A stretch of 36,945 nucleotides of DNA from Planctomycetaceae bacterium (GCA_018660825.1 JABJJO010000133.1:1-36945), one strand, 5' to 3'. Counted from the first letter of the stretch, positions 20,101-28,692 are shown. Numbers and translations: made by a program. Notes: generated from the letters alone by a model not told the origin.

Positions 20101-20414
20101 TCTTCGAGCAGGTTGATTGAGTTTGGCAGTTGGGCTTCGAGGTCGTCGGCACTGAGGTTTACTCCGGCATTGTTGCAGACATACAACTTGCCGTGATCAT
20201 CAAATGTGGCGAACGTAGGGTGCTCAACAAGTGGAGGGCCCGCGACTAGCTCAATAGAAAATCCCTCAGGGACATCAATTTGCTGAGGAATGAATTCAAG
20301 GGGTAATGCTGTTGGGATAACGTTGGGACGTTCCTCGGCACGTGCCGAGGATACGAGCGGGCCACAAATGGAGATGGCAATTAGACTGAGGAGGGCTTGC
20401 ACAGGGCGTGACAT
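17199..20414 (-). CDS. PVC-type membrane-bound dehydrogenase, HEAT repeats and heme domain
   Basis: A 1071-residue exported protein. I start it at the ATG at 20414; the frame also opens at a TTG three codons earlier. After the signal peptide (PVQALLSLIAISICGPLVSSARA) comes a beta-propeller of the 'putative membrane-bound dehydrogenase' family (about 40-400; PEGFSIELVAGPPLVEHPTF, YVCNNAG, LYWCDGYHGHEF). An alpha-helical HEAT region follows (about 400-850; HPEIRREAATALGRLGDPTA). The end is a Pirellula/Verrucomicrobium-type heme-binding domain with CAACH (Cys940, Cys943, His944) and a probable axial Met1037 in SIMPNG. The family is thought to oxidise sugars or alcohols in the periplasm and pass electrons to the attached cytochrome; the substrate is unknown. 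It sits between the small membrane-protein gene and a ceramidase-like gene, all on the minus strand. Confidence 0.92.
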   Translation of the reverse strand: MSRPVQALLSLIAISICGPLVSSARAEERPNVIPTALPLEFIPQQIDVPEGFSIELVAGPPLVEHPTFATFDDHGKLYVCNNAGVNLSADDLEAQLPNSINLLEDTDGDGKFDKSTVFADKMTFPMGGVWHEGSLYVASPPNIWRLTDTTSDGIADKRDIIVDRFGFSGNGASIHGCFLGPDGRLYWCDGYHGHEFKDKDGNVTTSRKGSYIFSSTIAGTDVRRHSGGGMDNPVEVDFTPAGEVLGTVNIFYTRPRVDCLVHWLHGGAYPHREQVLEELQTTGPVLGPVHRFGHVAISGTLRYRSGALNPQWRDNMFATFFNSGKVVRVELERSGATYSAVQREFISSENREFHPTDLVEDADGSLIVVDTGGWFYRGCPTSQFARPDVLGAIYRVRRDGMTTPVDPRGNRIDWPAQTPAQLAQRLGDPRYTVRQRAILESAARGQAAITTLRQTIERRDILYQQGAIWALTNIVGKTIVAEEQSNQINQNTSTLQLAAQEAIRIALGDRNPLVQHIAVRSFSTYPDPLAKPQLIHLLKSEHPEIRREAATALGRLGDPTAIEHLLAALANPTDIDRTEDHAIIFALIEIDDAQVTRQGLVSDDPDSQRGALLALDQMTQATGGNLTSQDVLRLVNSPKTRTQLAAAHVFSQHADWAKHSVEVIGPLLKATGTLESREIARQLITDSLGQDGTDALVGRLLSNHQTPIEITELLLDAMTAGNGLTLPASWTEPLEKRLASDEQAIVDQTLTALAAIKTDHFDARLQQLGNDTTRPMLQRIAALEVANGQRGRITDDSLELLLQLIHKGSGAGLGAAQRIGSTALTTAQLKRIVTVFPSARAAHLTELIRPYERSSDPEIAKLFVNSIATAQNVTGVPPFLFGNVIKRFPQDLLPAANDILGRIRIAEQAKLARLDKLLPLIGTGDVSLGKKIFFAEKSKCAACHRVGERGSRIGPDLTTIGANRAGHDLLESIVLPSSTIVRDFEPYNIVTNDGRVLTGLIVRQTVDSFTIQQQTGDPITLARNDIDEMAAGTVSIMPNGLDKALTESELADVIAYLMSLRKLSNNEAAAQ

Positions 20415-20480
20415 ATTATTCAATCCGAAGAGTGTAGGTAGGATTTGATGATACGTTTGCTATTGTACCAAACCGAGGAC

Positions 20481-20510
20481 CACGAATTAGTACAAATTAG
20501 CATGAATGAC
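20481..20510. repeat. three 10-bp units of a (Y)ACGAATTAG-like repeat
   Basis: Three consecutive 10-mers, CACGAATTAG, TACAAATTAG and CATGAATGAC, lie in the spacer upstream of the dehydrogenase gene. Two related units occur at 27912-27931. This may be a minor intergenic repeat family; a role is not evident. Confidence 0.4.
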
Positions 20511-20534
20511 CTGTGGCTACGCAACAGGATGAGT

Positions 20535-21839
20535 TTATTTTAATCGCAGCAAGCGGAATTTGTTTTGCAGATTATAGAGATGAAATAGGCCGCGATTGGT
20601 AATGTGTTCACCAGCACCGATGGGCGACGGGGAGACCATGGCATCCGAACCGTAGCCACCTTCGGCTGCTGCTTCGATCGTCGGGAAATATTGCTGATAG
20701 TCGTTGCAGTAGCCCAAGAATATGGTGTGCGGCAAGCGACTACGTGCTTTGAGACGAAGTGCATGATTACAAAAGAACTCCCCAGAGGCGCCGACGAGTC
20801 CGAGTTCGTTGTTGATTAAGGCGACGGTGAGGTGTGGCCGTATTCCTTGGGCGTATTCATCTACATAGAAGTCAACGAGATCGGGAAAGAAGGCTTGTTC
20901 AAAGGCAAATCGAATTGCGAAGTTACGAATGTTGATGCGGGGCGTTTTGAATTGGAAATCTTCTTCAACAACTTTGATCGACGGATATTTGGAGGTTTTG
21001 GTTTCGATAGACTTGGCGATTTCGACGACTTTTTGTCCCAGCAGAGTACCGAATGCGCGGTAGTCATTGCCTCGTCGGTTTGTGGAAAGGTCACCCGAGG
21101 CGCCTTGCATGAACAGACATTCACAATTGAGTGATTTGCGAACATGCTTCTTGAGAAAGCCCGGATAGTCGGGTGAGTATTCTAGTTGATCGGAATCAAT
21201 GCTGGTGGGATGTGCGGCATAGTTGACGATAAGTGCAATTGGATTGCCTGTCATGTCGTCGAAACGGATTACCGCCAATTCTTGGTCGATCGGTTTGGGT
21301 TCGATGTCTGTGTGCCGATTGCGGTTCATGTCGACTTGGTCAGAGCCAACTCCCATGCGCGCGGTAACCATTTGTTTGTTCGCCGCAATAATAGCCTCGG
21401 CGATCTTCTTTTCCAGAGACCGTACATATTCGCCCGCGGAACCTTCGAGGTGGCCAAGTTCTAGGCAGGGACCGTGGTGAGTGTGCGAACCGGCGATGAA
21501 GCAATGCTCAATCCCCGTTTGCTCTTTGATCAGCCGGCGGATGTTCGCCATGGACTTGCGAGTTGGCGCTCGTCCGAGGTCGAGTCCTACGAAGGCAAGT
21601 TTAGCATCACCGGTTGCGATGACCAGTGCATTTGCTTCGAGCGGTTCTAAGACTCCGGTACTGGGATCATCGCTGCGAGCGCCATATCCCCACATCGGAA
21701 TACCAATAGGAGGAGTGATGTCCACGGTATGTGCACCTGCACGAAATTCATCTGCCTGACAGTAGGCTGACATCAATAGAATGACAACAGCAAGGCTTAA
21801 GGAAGAACGCCAGTGTTGGCGGATTGTTGGATTTGCCAT
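20535..21839 (-). CDS. neutral/alkaline non-lysosomal ceramidase-like protein (first copy)
   Basis: A 434-residue protein with a signal peptide (LSLAVVILLMSAYCQADE) and the neutral ceramidase N-terminal domain: AGAHTVDITPPIGIPMWGYG, then AFVGLDLG, GSHTHHGP (His119, His121, His122), VNYAAHPTSID, and QGASGDLSTN. In neutral ceramidases the two His of THTH and the later His bind zinc, and the Gly-Asp segment lies in the active site. The true family also has a C-terminal Ig-like domain. That domain is absent here, as in many planctomycete homologues, so the substrate may be another amide or lipid rather than ceramide. It probably acts outside the cytoplasm. Its neighbours are the dehydrogenase and the DUF1501/PSCyt1 pair. 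A second homologue lies at 26501. Confidence 0.85.
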   Translation of the reverse strand: MANPTIRQHWRSSLSLAVVILLMSAYCQADEFRAGAHTVDITPPIGIPMWGYGARSDDPSTGVLEPLEANALVIATGDAKLAFVGLDLGRAPTRKSMANIRRLIKEQTGIEHCFIAGSHTHHGPCLELGHLEGSAGEYVRSLEKKIAEAIIAANKQMVTARMGVGSDQVDMNRNRHTDIEPKPIDQELAVIRFDDMTGNPIALIVNYAAHPTSIDSDQLEYSPDYPGFLKKHVRKSLNCECLFMQGASGDLSTNRRGNDYRAFGTLLGQKVVEIAKSIETKTSKYPSIKVVEEDFQFKTPRINIRNFAIRFAFEQAFFPDLVDFYVDEYAQGIRPHLTVALINNELGLVGASGEFFCNHALRLKARSRLPHTIFLGYCNDYQQYFPTIEAAAEGGYGSDAMVSPSPIGAGEHITNRGLFHLYNLQNKFRLLRLK

Positions 21840-21909
21840 TAACGCGTTCTTTGGTGGATGGTTACCAATTGTCGGGTTGATCGGGTCTCAGTTGTGTGCT
21901 GGATGAGAT

Positions 21910-21926
21910 TCACATGACAAATGTGA
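21910..21926. terminator. hairpin downstream of the second DUF1501 gene
   Basis: TCACAT (21910-21915) and ATGTGA (21921-21926) form a perfect 6-bp stem with a 5-base loop. On the minus strand it follows the DUF1501 stop by 9 bases but has no T run after it; TTTT follows on the plus strand instead. It is a weak terminator or a processing hairpin between the DUF1501 and ceramidase-like genes. Confidence 0.25.
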
Positions 21927-21935
21927 TTTTCTGTT

Positions 21936-23393
21936 TTACGCAATAATGGCATCAATCGGAGTGCCGTAGTCGAGTTCCAGTCGTTGATGACCGGGGACGT
22001 TTAATTGGTGTGACTCTAGGCCCAGTTGTTTACAAAGTGTGGCGTGGATGTCGGTAACATAGTGTGGATCTTCTTCGGCATGGAAGCCGATTTCATCGGT
22101 GGCACCATGCACTACGCCTCCTTTGAGTCCACCGCCGGCGAGCCAAACTGAAAAACCAAACGGATGATGATCGCGGCCGTTTCCACCTTGTGATCCAGGA
22201 GTACGCCCAAACTCAGTAGCAAAAACAACAATCGTTTCGTCTAGTAATCCCCGTTGTTTCAGATCTTTCAGCAGTCCAGCAATAGGCTTGTCGACCTGTG
22301 CCGCGAGCTTGGTGTGGTTTGCCTTTAATCCGCCGTGCGCATCCCACGCGCCGGCTGCACCTGGGCCATGCATGATTTTTACAAACCGCACGCCCTTTTC
22401 AACGAATCGGCGGGCGGCCAGTAACTGTTGGCCAAATTCTTTGGTTACGTCATTGTCGAGGCCATACATTTGATGCATGGCGAGTGTTTCGTCATCGAAA
22501 TTAATAACTTCCGGTACTGATGTTTGCATCCGATAGGCAAGTTCATAAGACTTAATACGAGCACTTAAGGCACTGTCCTCTGGGTGTTGTGCAGCGCGTA
22601 TCTGATTTAACCGTCGAATCAATCCGAACTGAGCTTGTTGTTCTGCAGTTGATAAATCCAATTCTGGTTTGGCATAGGGTAATGGATTGTTTGGATCAAC
22701 ATTTAGCCGTACGGCATCGAAGGCAGGTCCTAAGTAGTTCCCGTCATTGACAACTTGCGGGTATTTGACCCCCATCTTGATAAATGCAGGCAGGTGGCTG
22801 TTTAGTGAATCAAGTCCATAGGTAATCCAGGCGCCGATGGTTGGGTAGAATCCGTCAACATTGTGCCGCCCACTTTCAAATTGGTATTGGGCGCCGTGAT
22901 TATCATCAGTCGTCCACATCGATCGGACAACGGCGATATCATCAATGCAGCTGCCAATGTTTGGAAAGAAATTGCTCACTTCAATACCGGATTGACCATA
23001 TTTTTTAAAACCGACTTGTAGCTCATACAACTTGTTCCGTTGCGTATCTTGATTGGTGGCAACGACTCGTAGCTTTTTTAATCGTTTGGGATCCTGAACC
23101 GATTTCCAGGGTGTTTCGGAAATGCTCTTGCCAGCATATTTTGTAACGGCTGGTTTAGGGTCAAACGATTCGATGTGACTAATACCACCCCGCATGAACA
23201 GCCAAATGACGTTTTTTGCTTTGGGTTGGAAATTGGGTTGGCCGGTGATCGCTGGATGTTCAGCTAGACTTTGCCGTTGCATCAGCGTTGCCAACGAGCC
23301 CCCAACTATCCCCGATCCGGTCGATGCGAGAAAAGAACGGCGGTTGAGTTGTCGCTCTAGAGGCGTCAAATATTGGCGGCGATCAGAATTCAT
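21936..23393 (-). CDS. DUF1501 protein, Tat-exported (second copy)
   Basis: A 485-residue protein with the twin-arginine signal [13 protein letters not shown] (Arg18-Arg19) and a short hydrophobic segment. DUF1501 landmarks are [99 protein letters not shown] and a C-terminal HVTDIHATL-like segment. It is clearly more canonical than the copy at 12919, which has lost several of the Gly and His positions around the mid-protein motif. It follows the PSCyt1 gene at 23437 (44 bases between) on the minus strand and is probably co-transcribed with it. The activity of the family is unknown; export and a metal site are likely. Confidence 0.95.
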   Translation of the reverse strand: MNSDRRQYLTPLERQLNRRSFLASTGSGIVGGSLATLMQRQSLAEHPAITGQPNFQPKAKNVIWLFMRGGISHIESFDPKPAVTKYAGKSISETPWKSVQDPKRLKKLRVVATNQDTQRNKLYELQVGFKKYGQSGIEVSNFFPNIGSCIDDIAVVRSMWTTDDNHGAQYQFESGRHNVDGFYPTIGAWITYGLDSLNSHLPAFIKMGVKYPQVVNDGNYLGPAFDAVRLNVDPNNPLPYAKPELDLSTAEQQAQFGLIRRLNQIRAAQHPEDSALSARIKSYELAYRMQTSVPEVINFDDETLAMHQMYGLDNDVTKEFGQQLLAARRFVEKGVRFVKIMHGPGAAGAWDAHGGLKANHTKLAAQVDKPIAGLLKDLKQRGLLDETIVVFATEFGRTPGSQGGNGRDHHPFGFSVWLAGGGLKGGVVHGATDEIGFHAEEDPHYVTDIHATLCKQLGLESHQLNVPGHQRLELDYGTPIDAIIA

Positions 23394-23436
23394 AGGCTCA
23401 TGCTATCAGTGATAAATAGCTTCGTTACTGTGCGGT

Positions 23437-26133
23437 TTAACGGACGGTAATAAAATCATTATGGTTTAACAAAGCATGCACTAGGTTTTCGCGGGCACGC
23501 ATTGTTGGATGTTCATATTTTTGCTGTATTAATATTTGCTGCATTTGTTGCAACATGGATAAACAAGCAGTTAATTCTTGTTCGCTGGCAGGAGTTAACA
23601 AGACGGTTTCAAATGCAATGCGGACAAATTGTTCATGACTAATTTCTGTAACGGGTCCTAATTGTCGTTGAATTCGATTGGCAATGCCCCGGCTCATGGT
23701 GAGTGCGAGTTTACTGTTGGCCAGTGCCAGGGCTTGTTGCGGGATAATGCTTTCACCGCGTCGATAGCATTGAGTGACATCGGCATCGTCAAACGTCGCA
23801 ATAAATGTAGCGCGACTGTCTCGGGAGTGATTGAAATAAAGCGATCTGCGCAAGACTGTGTCTTCTTGGTTCGGAGCAATCGTTGGGCCGCCCATGGTTT
23901 GTTCGAGTGTACCGGCGAGCATCAGCAGACTGTCGCGAATGATTTGAGATTCGAGTCGGATGGTGTTTCGCCGCCAGTAGTAATCGTTGTCAGGGTCGAT
24001 TGCTAGGGTTTCGGCATTGGCAGATTGTAAGTTCGAACTGCGTTGATAAGCGGCGGAAGTAACAATCAGGCGGTGCAAATGTTTCATGCTCCAGTTATTT
24101 TGCATCAGTTCAACAGCTAACCAGTCCAGCAGTGCCTGTTGTTTGGGTTGTGGTGCTCGTAGCCCGAAATCGGAAACGGAATCGACTAGGGGTTGGCCAA
24201 AATGTCGCAACCAGATGTGGTTTACAGCGACTCGGGCAGTGAGTGGATTAGCATCATTGGCGATCCACTTTGCTAAGGCAGTGCGTCGCCCCGTACTGGA
24301 AGTTGGAAAGGGGCCCTTACGAGCGGCAGTACCCGCCACATGCTCGCCATAACCGTTAGCCGCTTGCACAGCAACTTTGATGGAAGTGTATTTGCTAGTC
24401 GGTTTCTCGGTAGCTTGCTTAAGCGCCTGTTGAGATTTGTTCAATTCCACTCGAGCGGTTTCAAGTGCTTTCATTGCGGCCGGCTTTGTTTTATCATCGG
24501 CGCTGCTGAGTTTCTGTTCCGCTTGAACAGCAGCTTCATCTGTTCGGGCCACGTTATAATTTGCTTCGGCCAGAACCGCAGTCTGAATCAACGCAGTTAG
24601 TTGTTCTGGTGATGGCGCATTGTTTTTGGCAACGTCCGCGGCGTGAGCAGTTCGTAAAGCAGTGACGTAGAGTAGGGCAGTAGCGACGGTTTTTTCGGCA
24701 ATAGTCACAGCACCGGTAGAATGAGGTGTTTTATCTTTGAGTTGTTGTTTGGTTTTCTCAAGTTCACTGCGAGCAGCCCTCAGTTTGTTATTGGCGATTT
24801 GTAGATGCGCGTCGAGAACAAACGCTTGCAAGTTTGGATTATGTGATTCTGTAGGTAGCGAAACAGGGGTAATATCGAGATCGCCTAACTTTAAAACGGC
24901 GGGGACGTCCGGTTTTATAACTTTGCTCTTATCGGGGTCTTTGTCGTTGCCGCGTATGTAGAGGTAAGTGGGAGTATCTGGATAGGCATCAAACACTCGA
25001 GCGAGTCCGTTTACGTCGACGTTCGTTTCACCTGCGACTGGGTCGAGTCGAGGTTGAAAGGGTTCGAAGAACGCTCGCATCTGATAATACTCGACCTGTG
25101 TAAACGGATCGTATTTGTGGTCGTGGCATTTAGTACAGTTTAGAGTCAATCCAAGAAATGCTTTGGAAGTATGTTCGATGGTGTTGTTGAGTTGTGTATC
25201 TCGATTGAAGATGTACCAATTTCGCACTAAGAATCCGGTAGCTCGTAACGTGTCAGGATCGGTAGGAGCAATTTCATCGCCGGCCAGCATTTCGACAATC
25301 ATTTGTTTATAGGAAGCATCTTCATTGAGGGATTCGATAATCCAATCGCGCCATTTCCAAATATGACGATGACTGGTGCGAACTTCTGCTCCGAGTCCAT
25401 ACCAATCCGAGTAACGCCACACGTCCATCCAATGTCGTCCCCAGCGTTCACCGTATTGGGGACTATTGAGAAGTTGGTCGACTATTTGTTCATATGCGTC
25501 ACCGGTGTCATCGCGGAGAAACGCTTGCATTTGTGCAGAAGTGGGTGGTAGACCGACGAGATCGAGGTAAATTCGCCGGAGTTGTAGATACTTGTTCGCT
25601 GGCCCAAGTTGAACGAGGTTATGCGATTTGTGTTGTCGCGCCAGCAGAGCATCGATTGGATTGCCGTTTTGATGTGTCTTTTTCGGCATATCAAAAGTGA
25701 CTTGTACTGGTTTTTGAAAGGCCCAGTGTAATCTCGGATCGGTTGGAGTTTGTTCCTCAGGTGCGTGTGCGCCCTGGGCAATCCAATTTCGGATTAGATT
25801 GATTTGGGCGCCATCCAACATTTCACCTTCGTGTGGTGGTGGCATTCGATTGTTGTCGCGGCTGGATATTCGCAGCAAGAGATTACTGTCCTCGGCATTG
25901 CCGGGGATCACAGCTTCCCCGCTATCGCCGCCGGTTCGCATAAGTGCTTGAGTTTCCAGTCGCAGCGAACCTTCTTGTTTTAATGCTCCGTGGCAGGCGT
26001 AGCATTTTGCAGCGAGCAGCGGTTTGATTTGTGAAACGTAGTCGATTTTAACGACTTTATTTTGGGCACCTACACAAACGGTGGTTAAGATAGCAAGCAA
26101 TAACGTGAGAGTTCTAATTGGCACGGCTGGCAT
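23437..26133 (-). CDS. PSCyt1/DUF1549/coiled-coil/DUF1553 cytochrome protein
   Basis: An 898-residue exported protein with a signal peptide (1-23), then PSCyt1 with CYACH (Cys44, Cys47, His48). DUF1549 (about 150-350) carries a second motif CTKCH followed by DHKYDP near residue 333. A long Ala/Lys/Glu/Gln-rich helical insert (about 440-590; ALETARVELNKSQQALKQAT) fits a coiled coil. DUF1553 follows (about 615-890; NPLTARVAVNHIWLRHFGQPLV, WRRNTIRLESQIIRDSLL). Where the copy at 9725 has a LamG sandwich, this one has the coiled coil, so the two probably handle different ligands. It heads a minus-strand series with the second DUF1501, ceramidase-like and dehydrogenase genes. The role of the family is not proven; a periplasmic heme protein is a safe description. 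Confidence 0.93.
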   Translation of the reverse strand: MPAVPIRTLTLLLAILTTVCVGAQNKVVKIDYVSQIKPLLAAKCYACHGALKQEGSLRLETQALMRTGGDSGEAVIPGNAEDSNLLLRISSRDNNRMPPPHEGEMLDGAQINLIRNWIAQGAHAPEEQTPTDPRLHWAFQKPVQVTFDMPKKTHQNGNPIDALLARQHKSHNLVQLGPANKYLQLRRIYLDLVGLPPTSAQMQAFLRDDTGDAYEQIVDQLLNSPQYGERWGRHWMDVWRYSDWYGLGAEVRTSHRHIWKWRDWIIESLNEDASYKQMIVEMLAGDEIAPTDPDTLRATGFLVRNWYIFNRDTQLNNTIEHTSKAFLGLTLNCTKCHDHKYDPFTQVEYYQMRAFFEPFQPRLDPVAGETNVDVNGLARVFDAYPDTPTYLYIRGNDKDPDKSKVIKPDVPAVLKLGDLDITPVSLPTESHNPNLQAFVLDAHLQIANNKLRAARSELEKTKQQLKDKTPHSTGAVTIAEKTVATALLYVTALRTAHAADVAKNNAPSPEQLTALIQTAVLAEANYNVARTDEAAVQAEQKLSSADDKTKPAAMKALETARVELNKSQQALKQATEKPTSKYTSIKVAVQAANGYGEHVAGTAARKGPFPTSSTGRRTALAKWIANDANPLTARVAVNHIWLRHFGQPLVDSVSDFGLRAPQPKQQALLDWLAVELMQNNWSMKHLHRLIVTSAAYQRSSNLQSANAETLAIDPDNDYYWRRNTIRLESQIIRDSLLMLAGTLEQTMGGPTIAPNQEDTVLRRSLYFNHSRDSRATFIATFDDADVTQCYRRGESIIPQQALALANSKLALTMSRGIANRIQRQLGPVTEISHEQFVRIAFETVLLTPASEQELTACLSMLQQMQQILIQQKYEHPTMRARENLVHALLNHNDFITVR

Positions 26134-26261
26134 TCTGGTTGCTCAGGGCGAAAAATTAAAAGCGATCGAAAGCAAAATGTACTTCCATCAGTTATTTAGT
26201 TTACCATCTTTGGCCTAGGTGCCGGTTGCATGGCGTAAATGTTCAAACGACCACATCACAA

Positions 26262-26441
26262 TTACTGTTGGACCCGAGTTTTGTTAACCGAGTCGCAATA
26301 ACCGTAGCAAGTTATGAGTGAACCATCATTGGCATGTACGGTGTTTCCAAATCTACCGCCGCTGATACCAATTATTTCAGTATCGATTGCGAGACGGATT
26401 CTTCCCGCCCGTCCAAAAAACGTTTGTTTGTCAAAATCCAT
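26262..26441 (-). pseudogene. remnant of a sialidase/BNR-type protein C-terminus
   Basis: A 59-codon minus-strand frame, too short to be complete, encodes GRIRLAIDTEIIGISGGRFG followed by NTVHANDGSLITCYGYCD. The GRFGNTVH..DGSL.TCYGY pattern is what I would expect at the C-terminal end of a planctomycete exo-sialidase-like (BNR) propeller. After the TAA, shifting frame gives TVIVMWSFEHLRHATGT, which could continue the final beta-strand, suggesting a frameshift as well as a lost N-terminal part. The 26134-26500 spacer contains nothing else I recognise. Alternative: a random open frame. Recognition is from memory of the family, not from a search. Confidence 0.45.
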
Positions 26442-26500
26442 GCCTAGGGTTTGATAAGATATATGCCATAGTTATTGTGCATTTAACATGAAATAAAAAG

Positions 26501-27910
26501 ATGACTTGCAAAACAATCACGACTTTCTTCCTCCTTTTAATTTTAACAGCAATTCCAATGTTGGCGGATGACAGACAGGCATTGCAAGTCGGTGCGGCGA
26601 GTGTGGTGATTAACAATCGACTCGGCAATTGGGTGCAAGGTGCTGGAGTACCCAAGAAAGCTATTCAGCAGCGCGATGATTTGGAAGCGAACGGACTCTA
26701 CCTAGCCAATGACAAAACTAAGTTGTTGTTGGTCAGTTGTGATTTGGTTGGTCTCAATTCCCAGCATGTTGCTGCTATTCGTGAAACGCTGGGGACTGCG
26801 ACAAATATCCCGGCCAGAAATATCATTGTTACTTGTACACATACGCATGGCGGTCCGTCGCTGATCAAGACGAACTATCTCATGCCTATCGATCTTGAGT
26901 ATGTTAGCCGTCTACAAAAATGGCTCGTTGACTTGGCAAAACAAACCATCGCCTCCGCTCGTCCGGGAAAAATAGGCTGGGGCCAAGGGGTCGCGCATAT
27001 CGGTTTCAATCGTCGATTATGTTGGGCAGACGGTACGCATTCAATGTACGGTAATGCTGGCCGTGCGGATTTTGCGGGACTTGAAGGTCCGGATGATCCT
27101 CAACACCTCGCCATCTTTGCGACAGATCTCCAAGGAAAGCTGATTGCTTTGATGCATCATAACACCACGCACGTTGCTTCTTTTTATGCAGCAGGAATTT
27201 ACACTTCTGAATTTCCTGGCGAAGCACGAAAGATACTGCGGAGCGAACTTGGCAATATTCCAGTCCTCTTTTTTAGTGGTGCTCAGGGTGACATTGCTAT
27301 TCCCAATAATCTAAACCGACAAAAAGAAACGCGTGACGAGCAGGTTGTCCGCATTGGCCGCATCGTCGCCGCAGAAACTTTACGGCTATATCGGGACGTG
27401 AAATATCACTCGCGCCCAACCCTTAGTCATGCCTATGAAGATTTAAAACTTGCCGTTCGGTTGCCTGCTAGCGATCGTTTGGTTGAGGCGCGCAAGACGC
27501 TTGAGAAAATTGATGCTGGCGAGAACATCCGTGGGATGGAGATGATCATGGCATTTGGGGCAGTGCATTTGCAGAAAGTGTACGGCGAGAATCCTGTTGA
27601 TGTGCTGCCGATTCATGTTGTGCGGATTGGTGATGTGGCGCTGGTGACCGAGCCCTGTGAATTATACTGTCAGTTCGGATTGGACATTAAGCATCGTAGC
27701 GCTGCGGGAATTACTGCGGTGATAGGTTTAGCGGACGGGTACGGTGGTTATTGCCCGACGATTTATGGGATATTAGGCGGAGGGTATTCTGGGCAGCCGA
27801 TTTATTGGACACGCTTAGAACAAAACGCTGGCTACAAAATTGTGGAAAGTGCAGGGAGGTTGATTAACAGCCTGTGGCGTGACGATAATGGTAAAATTGC
27901 CGATGAATAA
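26501..27910 (+). CDS. neutral ceramidase-like exported protein (second copy)
   Basis: A 469-residue protein with a clear signal peptide (TTFFLLLILTAIPMLADD). The ceramidase-type core is recognisable: QVGAASVVINN, LEANGLYLANDKTKLLLVSCD, VTCTHTHGGPS (His114, His116), a later His-rich segment ALMHHNTTHVASFY, and FFSGAQGDIAIPN. The usual DITPP is replaced by VVINNRLGNW, which is atypical. It has diverged strongly from the copy at 20535 and probably has a different amide or ester substrate. A C-terminal Ig-like domain is absent. It starts a plus-strand pair with the PhyH gene 24-33 bases downstream. No Shine-Dalgarno is seen directly before the ATG. Confidence 0.82.
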   Translation: MTCKTITTFFLLLILTAIPMLADDRQALQVGAASVVINNRLGNWVQGAGVPKKAIQQRDDLEANGLYLANDKTKLLLVSCDLVGLNSQHVAAIRETLGTATNIPARNIIVTCTHTHGGPSLIKTNYLMPIDLEYVSRLQKWLVDLAKQTIASARPGKIGWGQGVAHIGFNRRLCWADGTHSMYGNAGRADFAGLEGPDDPQHLAIFATDLQGKLIALMHHNTTHVASFYAAGIYTSEFPGEARKILRSELGNIPVLFFSGAQGDIAIPNNLNRQKETRDEQVVRIGRIVAAETLRLYRDVKYHSRPTLSHAYEDLKLAVRLPASDRLVEARKTLEKIDAGENIRGMEMIMAFGAVHLQKVYGENPVDVLPIHVVRIGDVALVTEPCELYCQFGLDIKHRSAAGITAVIGLADGYGGYCPTIYGILGGGYSGQPIYWTRLEQNAGYKIVESAGRLINSLWRDDNGKIADE

Positions 27911-27911
27911 C

Positions 27912-27931
27912 TACGAATTAGCACGAATAAC
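27912..27931. repeat. two 10-bp units of the ACGAATTAG-like repeat
   Basis: TACGAATTAG and CACGAATAAC stand side by side between the ceramidase-like and PhyH genes and match the units at 20481-20510. Confidence 0.35.
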
Positions 27932-27943
27932 TTAGTGACCGTA

Positions 27944-28678
27944 ATGAGTGATCCCAGAGAATTGTTAGACGATTACCAGCGGGATGGAGTTGTACGGATT
28001 CGGGAGTTCTTTTCAGCAGATACGGTTGCTGAAATTAGAGCCGAGTTAGCTCGCTATATCCGCGACGATTTGCCGTCGAAACCCAAGGACGCTCGTACGC
28101 TTGAGGCCGATGGTAAGACGATTCGTAATCTGTGGCGACTGGAGCAACACAACGCGTATTTCAAGGAACTTGGACAGCGACGGGAAATGACCGAACTGAT
28201 TGCAGCGTTGGTTCAAGGTGAACCGGTACTGACGGGTGTAGAAACATTTAGCAAGCCTGCGCGAATTGGTTCTGGTGTGCCCTATCATCAGGACAATGCC
28301 TATTTTTGCCAGACACCGCCTGATATGTTAACCGTGTGGGTAGCGATTGACTCGGTTACCGTTGAGAACGGTTCTGTTTATTTCATCAAAGGCTCCCACA
28401 AATCTGGCATGTTGCCTAGCAAGCCGTCAGGAGTAACCGGTAACTCGATCGGATTGGCCGTAGCGCCGGATACACCTGAATCTGAGCAGTTTTGCGCGAC
28501 GCTTGCTCCTGGCGACGCGACCATTCATCACTGTGAAGTTATCCACCATTCTAACCCTAATCTCACCGAACAATCGCGACTTGGTTTACTGTTTGTTTAC
28601 CGTGGAACTCATACTCAGACTGACGTAGCGTTGCAGGCCACCTACACGCAAGCCGTAACAGCAACGCCGCCAGCCTAA
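27944..28678 (+). CDS. phytanoyl-CoA dioxygenase (PhyH) family protein
   Basis: A Fe(II)/2-oxoglutarate oxygenase of 244 residues from the ATG at 27944; a GTG at 27935 would add three. Motifs, numbered from the GTG, are the metal-binding HxD in VPYHQDNAYF (His118, Asp120), the distal His in CEVIHHSNPN (probably His204), and the 2-oxoglutarate-binding Arg215 in QSRLGLLF. The N-terminal YQRDGVVRIREFFS and the FIKGSHKSG segment are typical. There is no signal peptide, so it is cytoplasmic. Members hydroxylate lipids or small molecules; the substrate cannot be told here. Being next to a ceramidase-like gene suggests lipid-derived or modified amino compounds, which is inference. Confidence 0.88.
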   Translation: MSDPRELLDDYQRDGVVRIREFFSADTVAEIRAELARYIRDDLPSKPKDARTLEADGKTIRNLWRLEQHNAYFKELGQRREMTELIAALVQGEPVLTGVETFSKPARIGSGVPYHQDNAYFCQTPPDMLTVWVAIDSVTVENGSVYFIKGSHKSGMLPSKPSGVTGNSIGLAVAPDTPESEQFCATLAPGDATIHHCEVIHHSNPNLTEQSRLGLLFVYRGTHTQTDVALQATYTQAVTATPPA

Positions 28679-28692
28679 AAAATAGGCCAACC

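Noticed and set aside
28673-28687. GCCTA-AAAAA-TAGGC hairpin between the PhyH and hydrolase genes
   Set aside because: The stem is only 5 bp, overlaps the stop codon and has no T run, so it is too weak to call a terminator.
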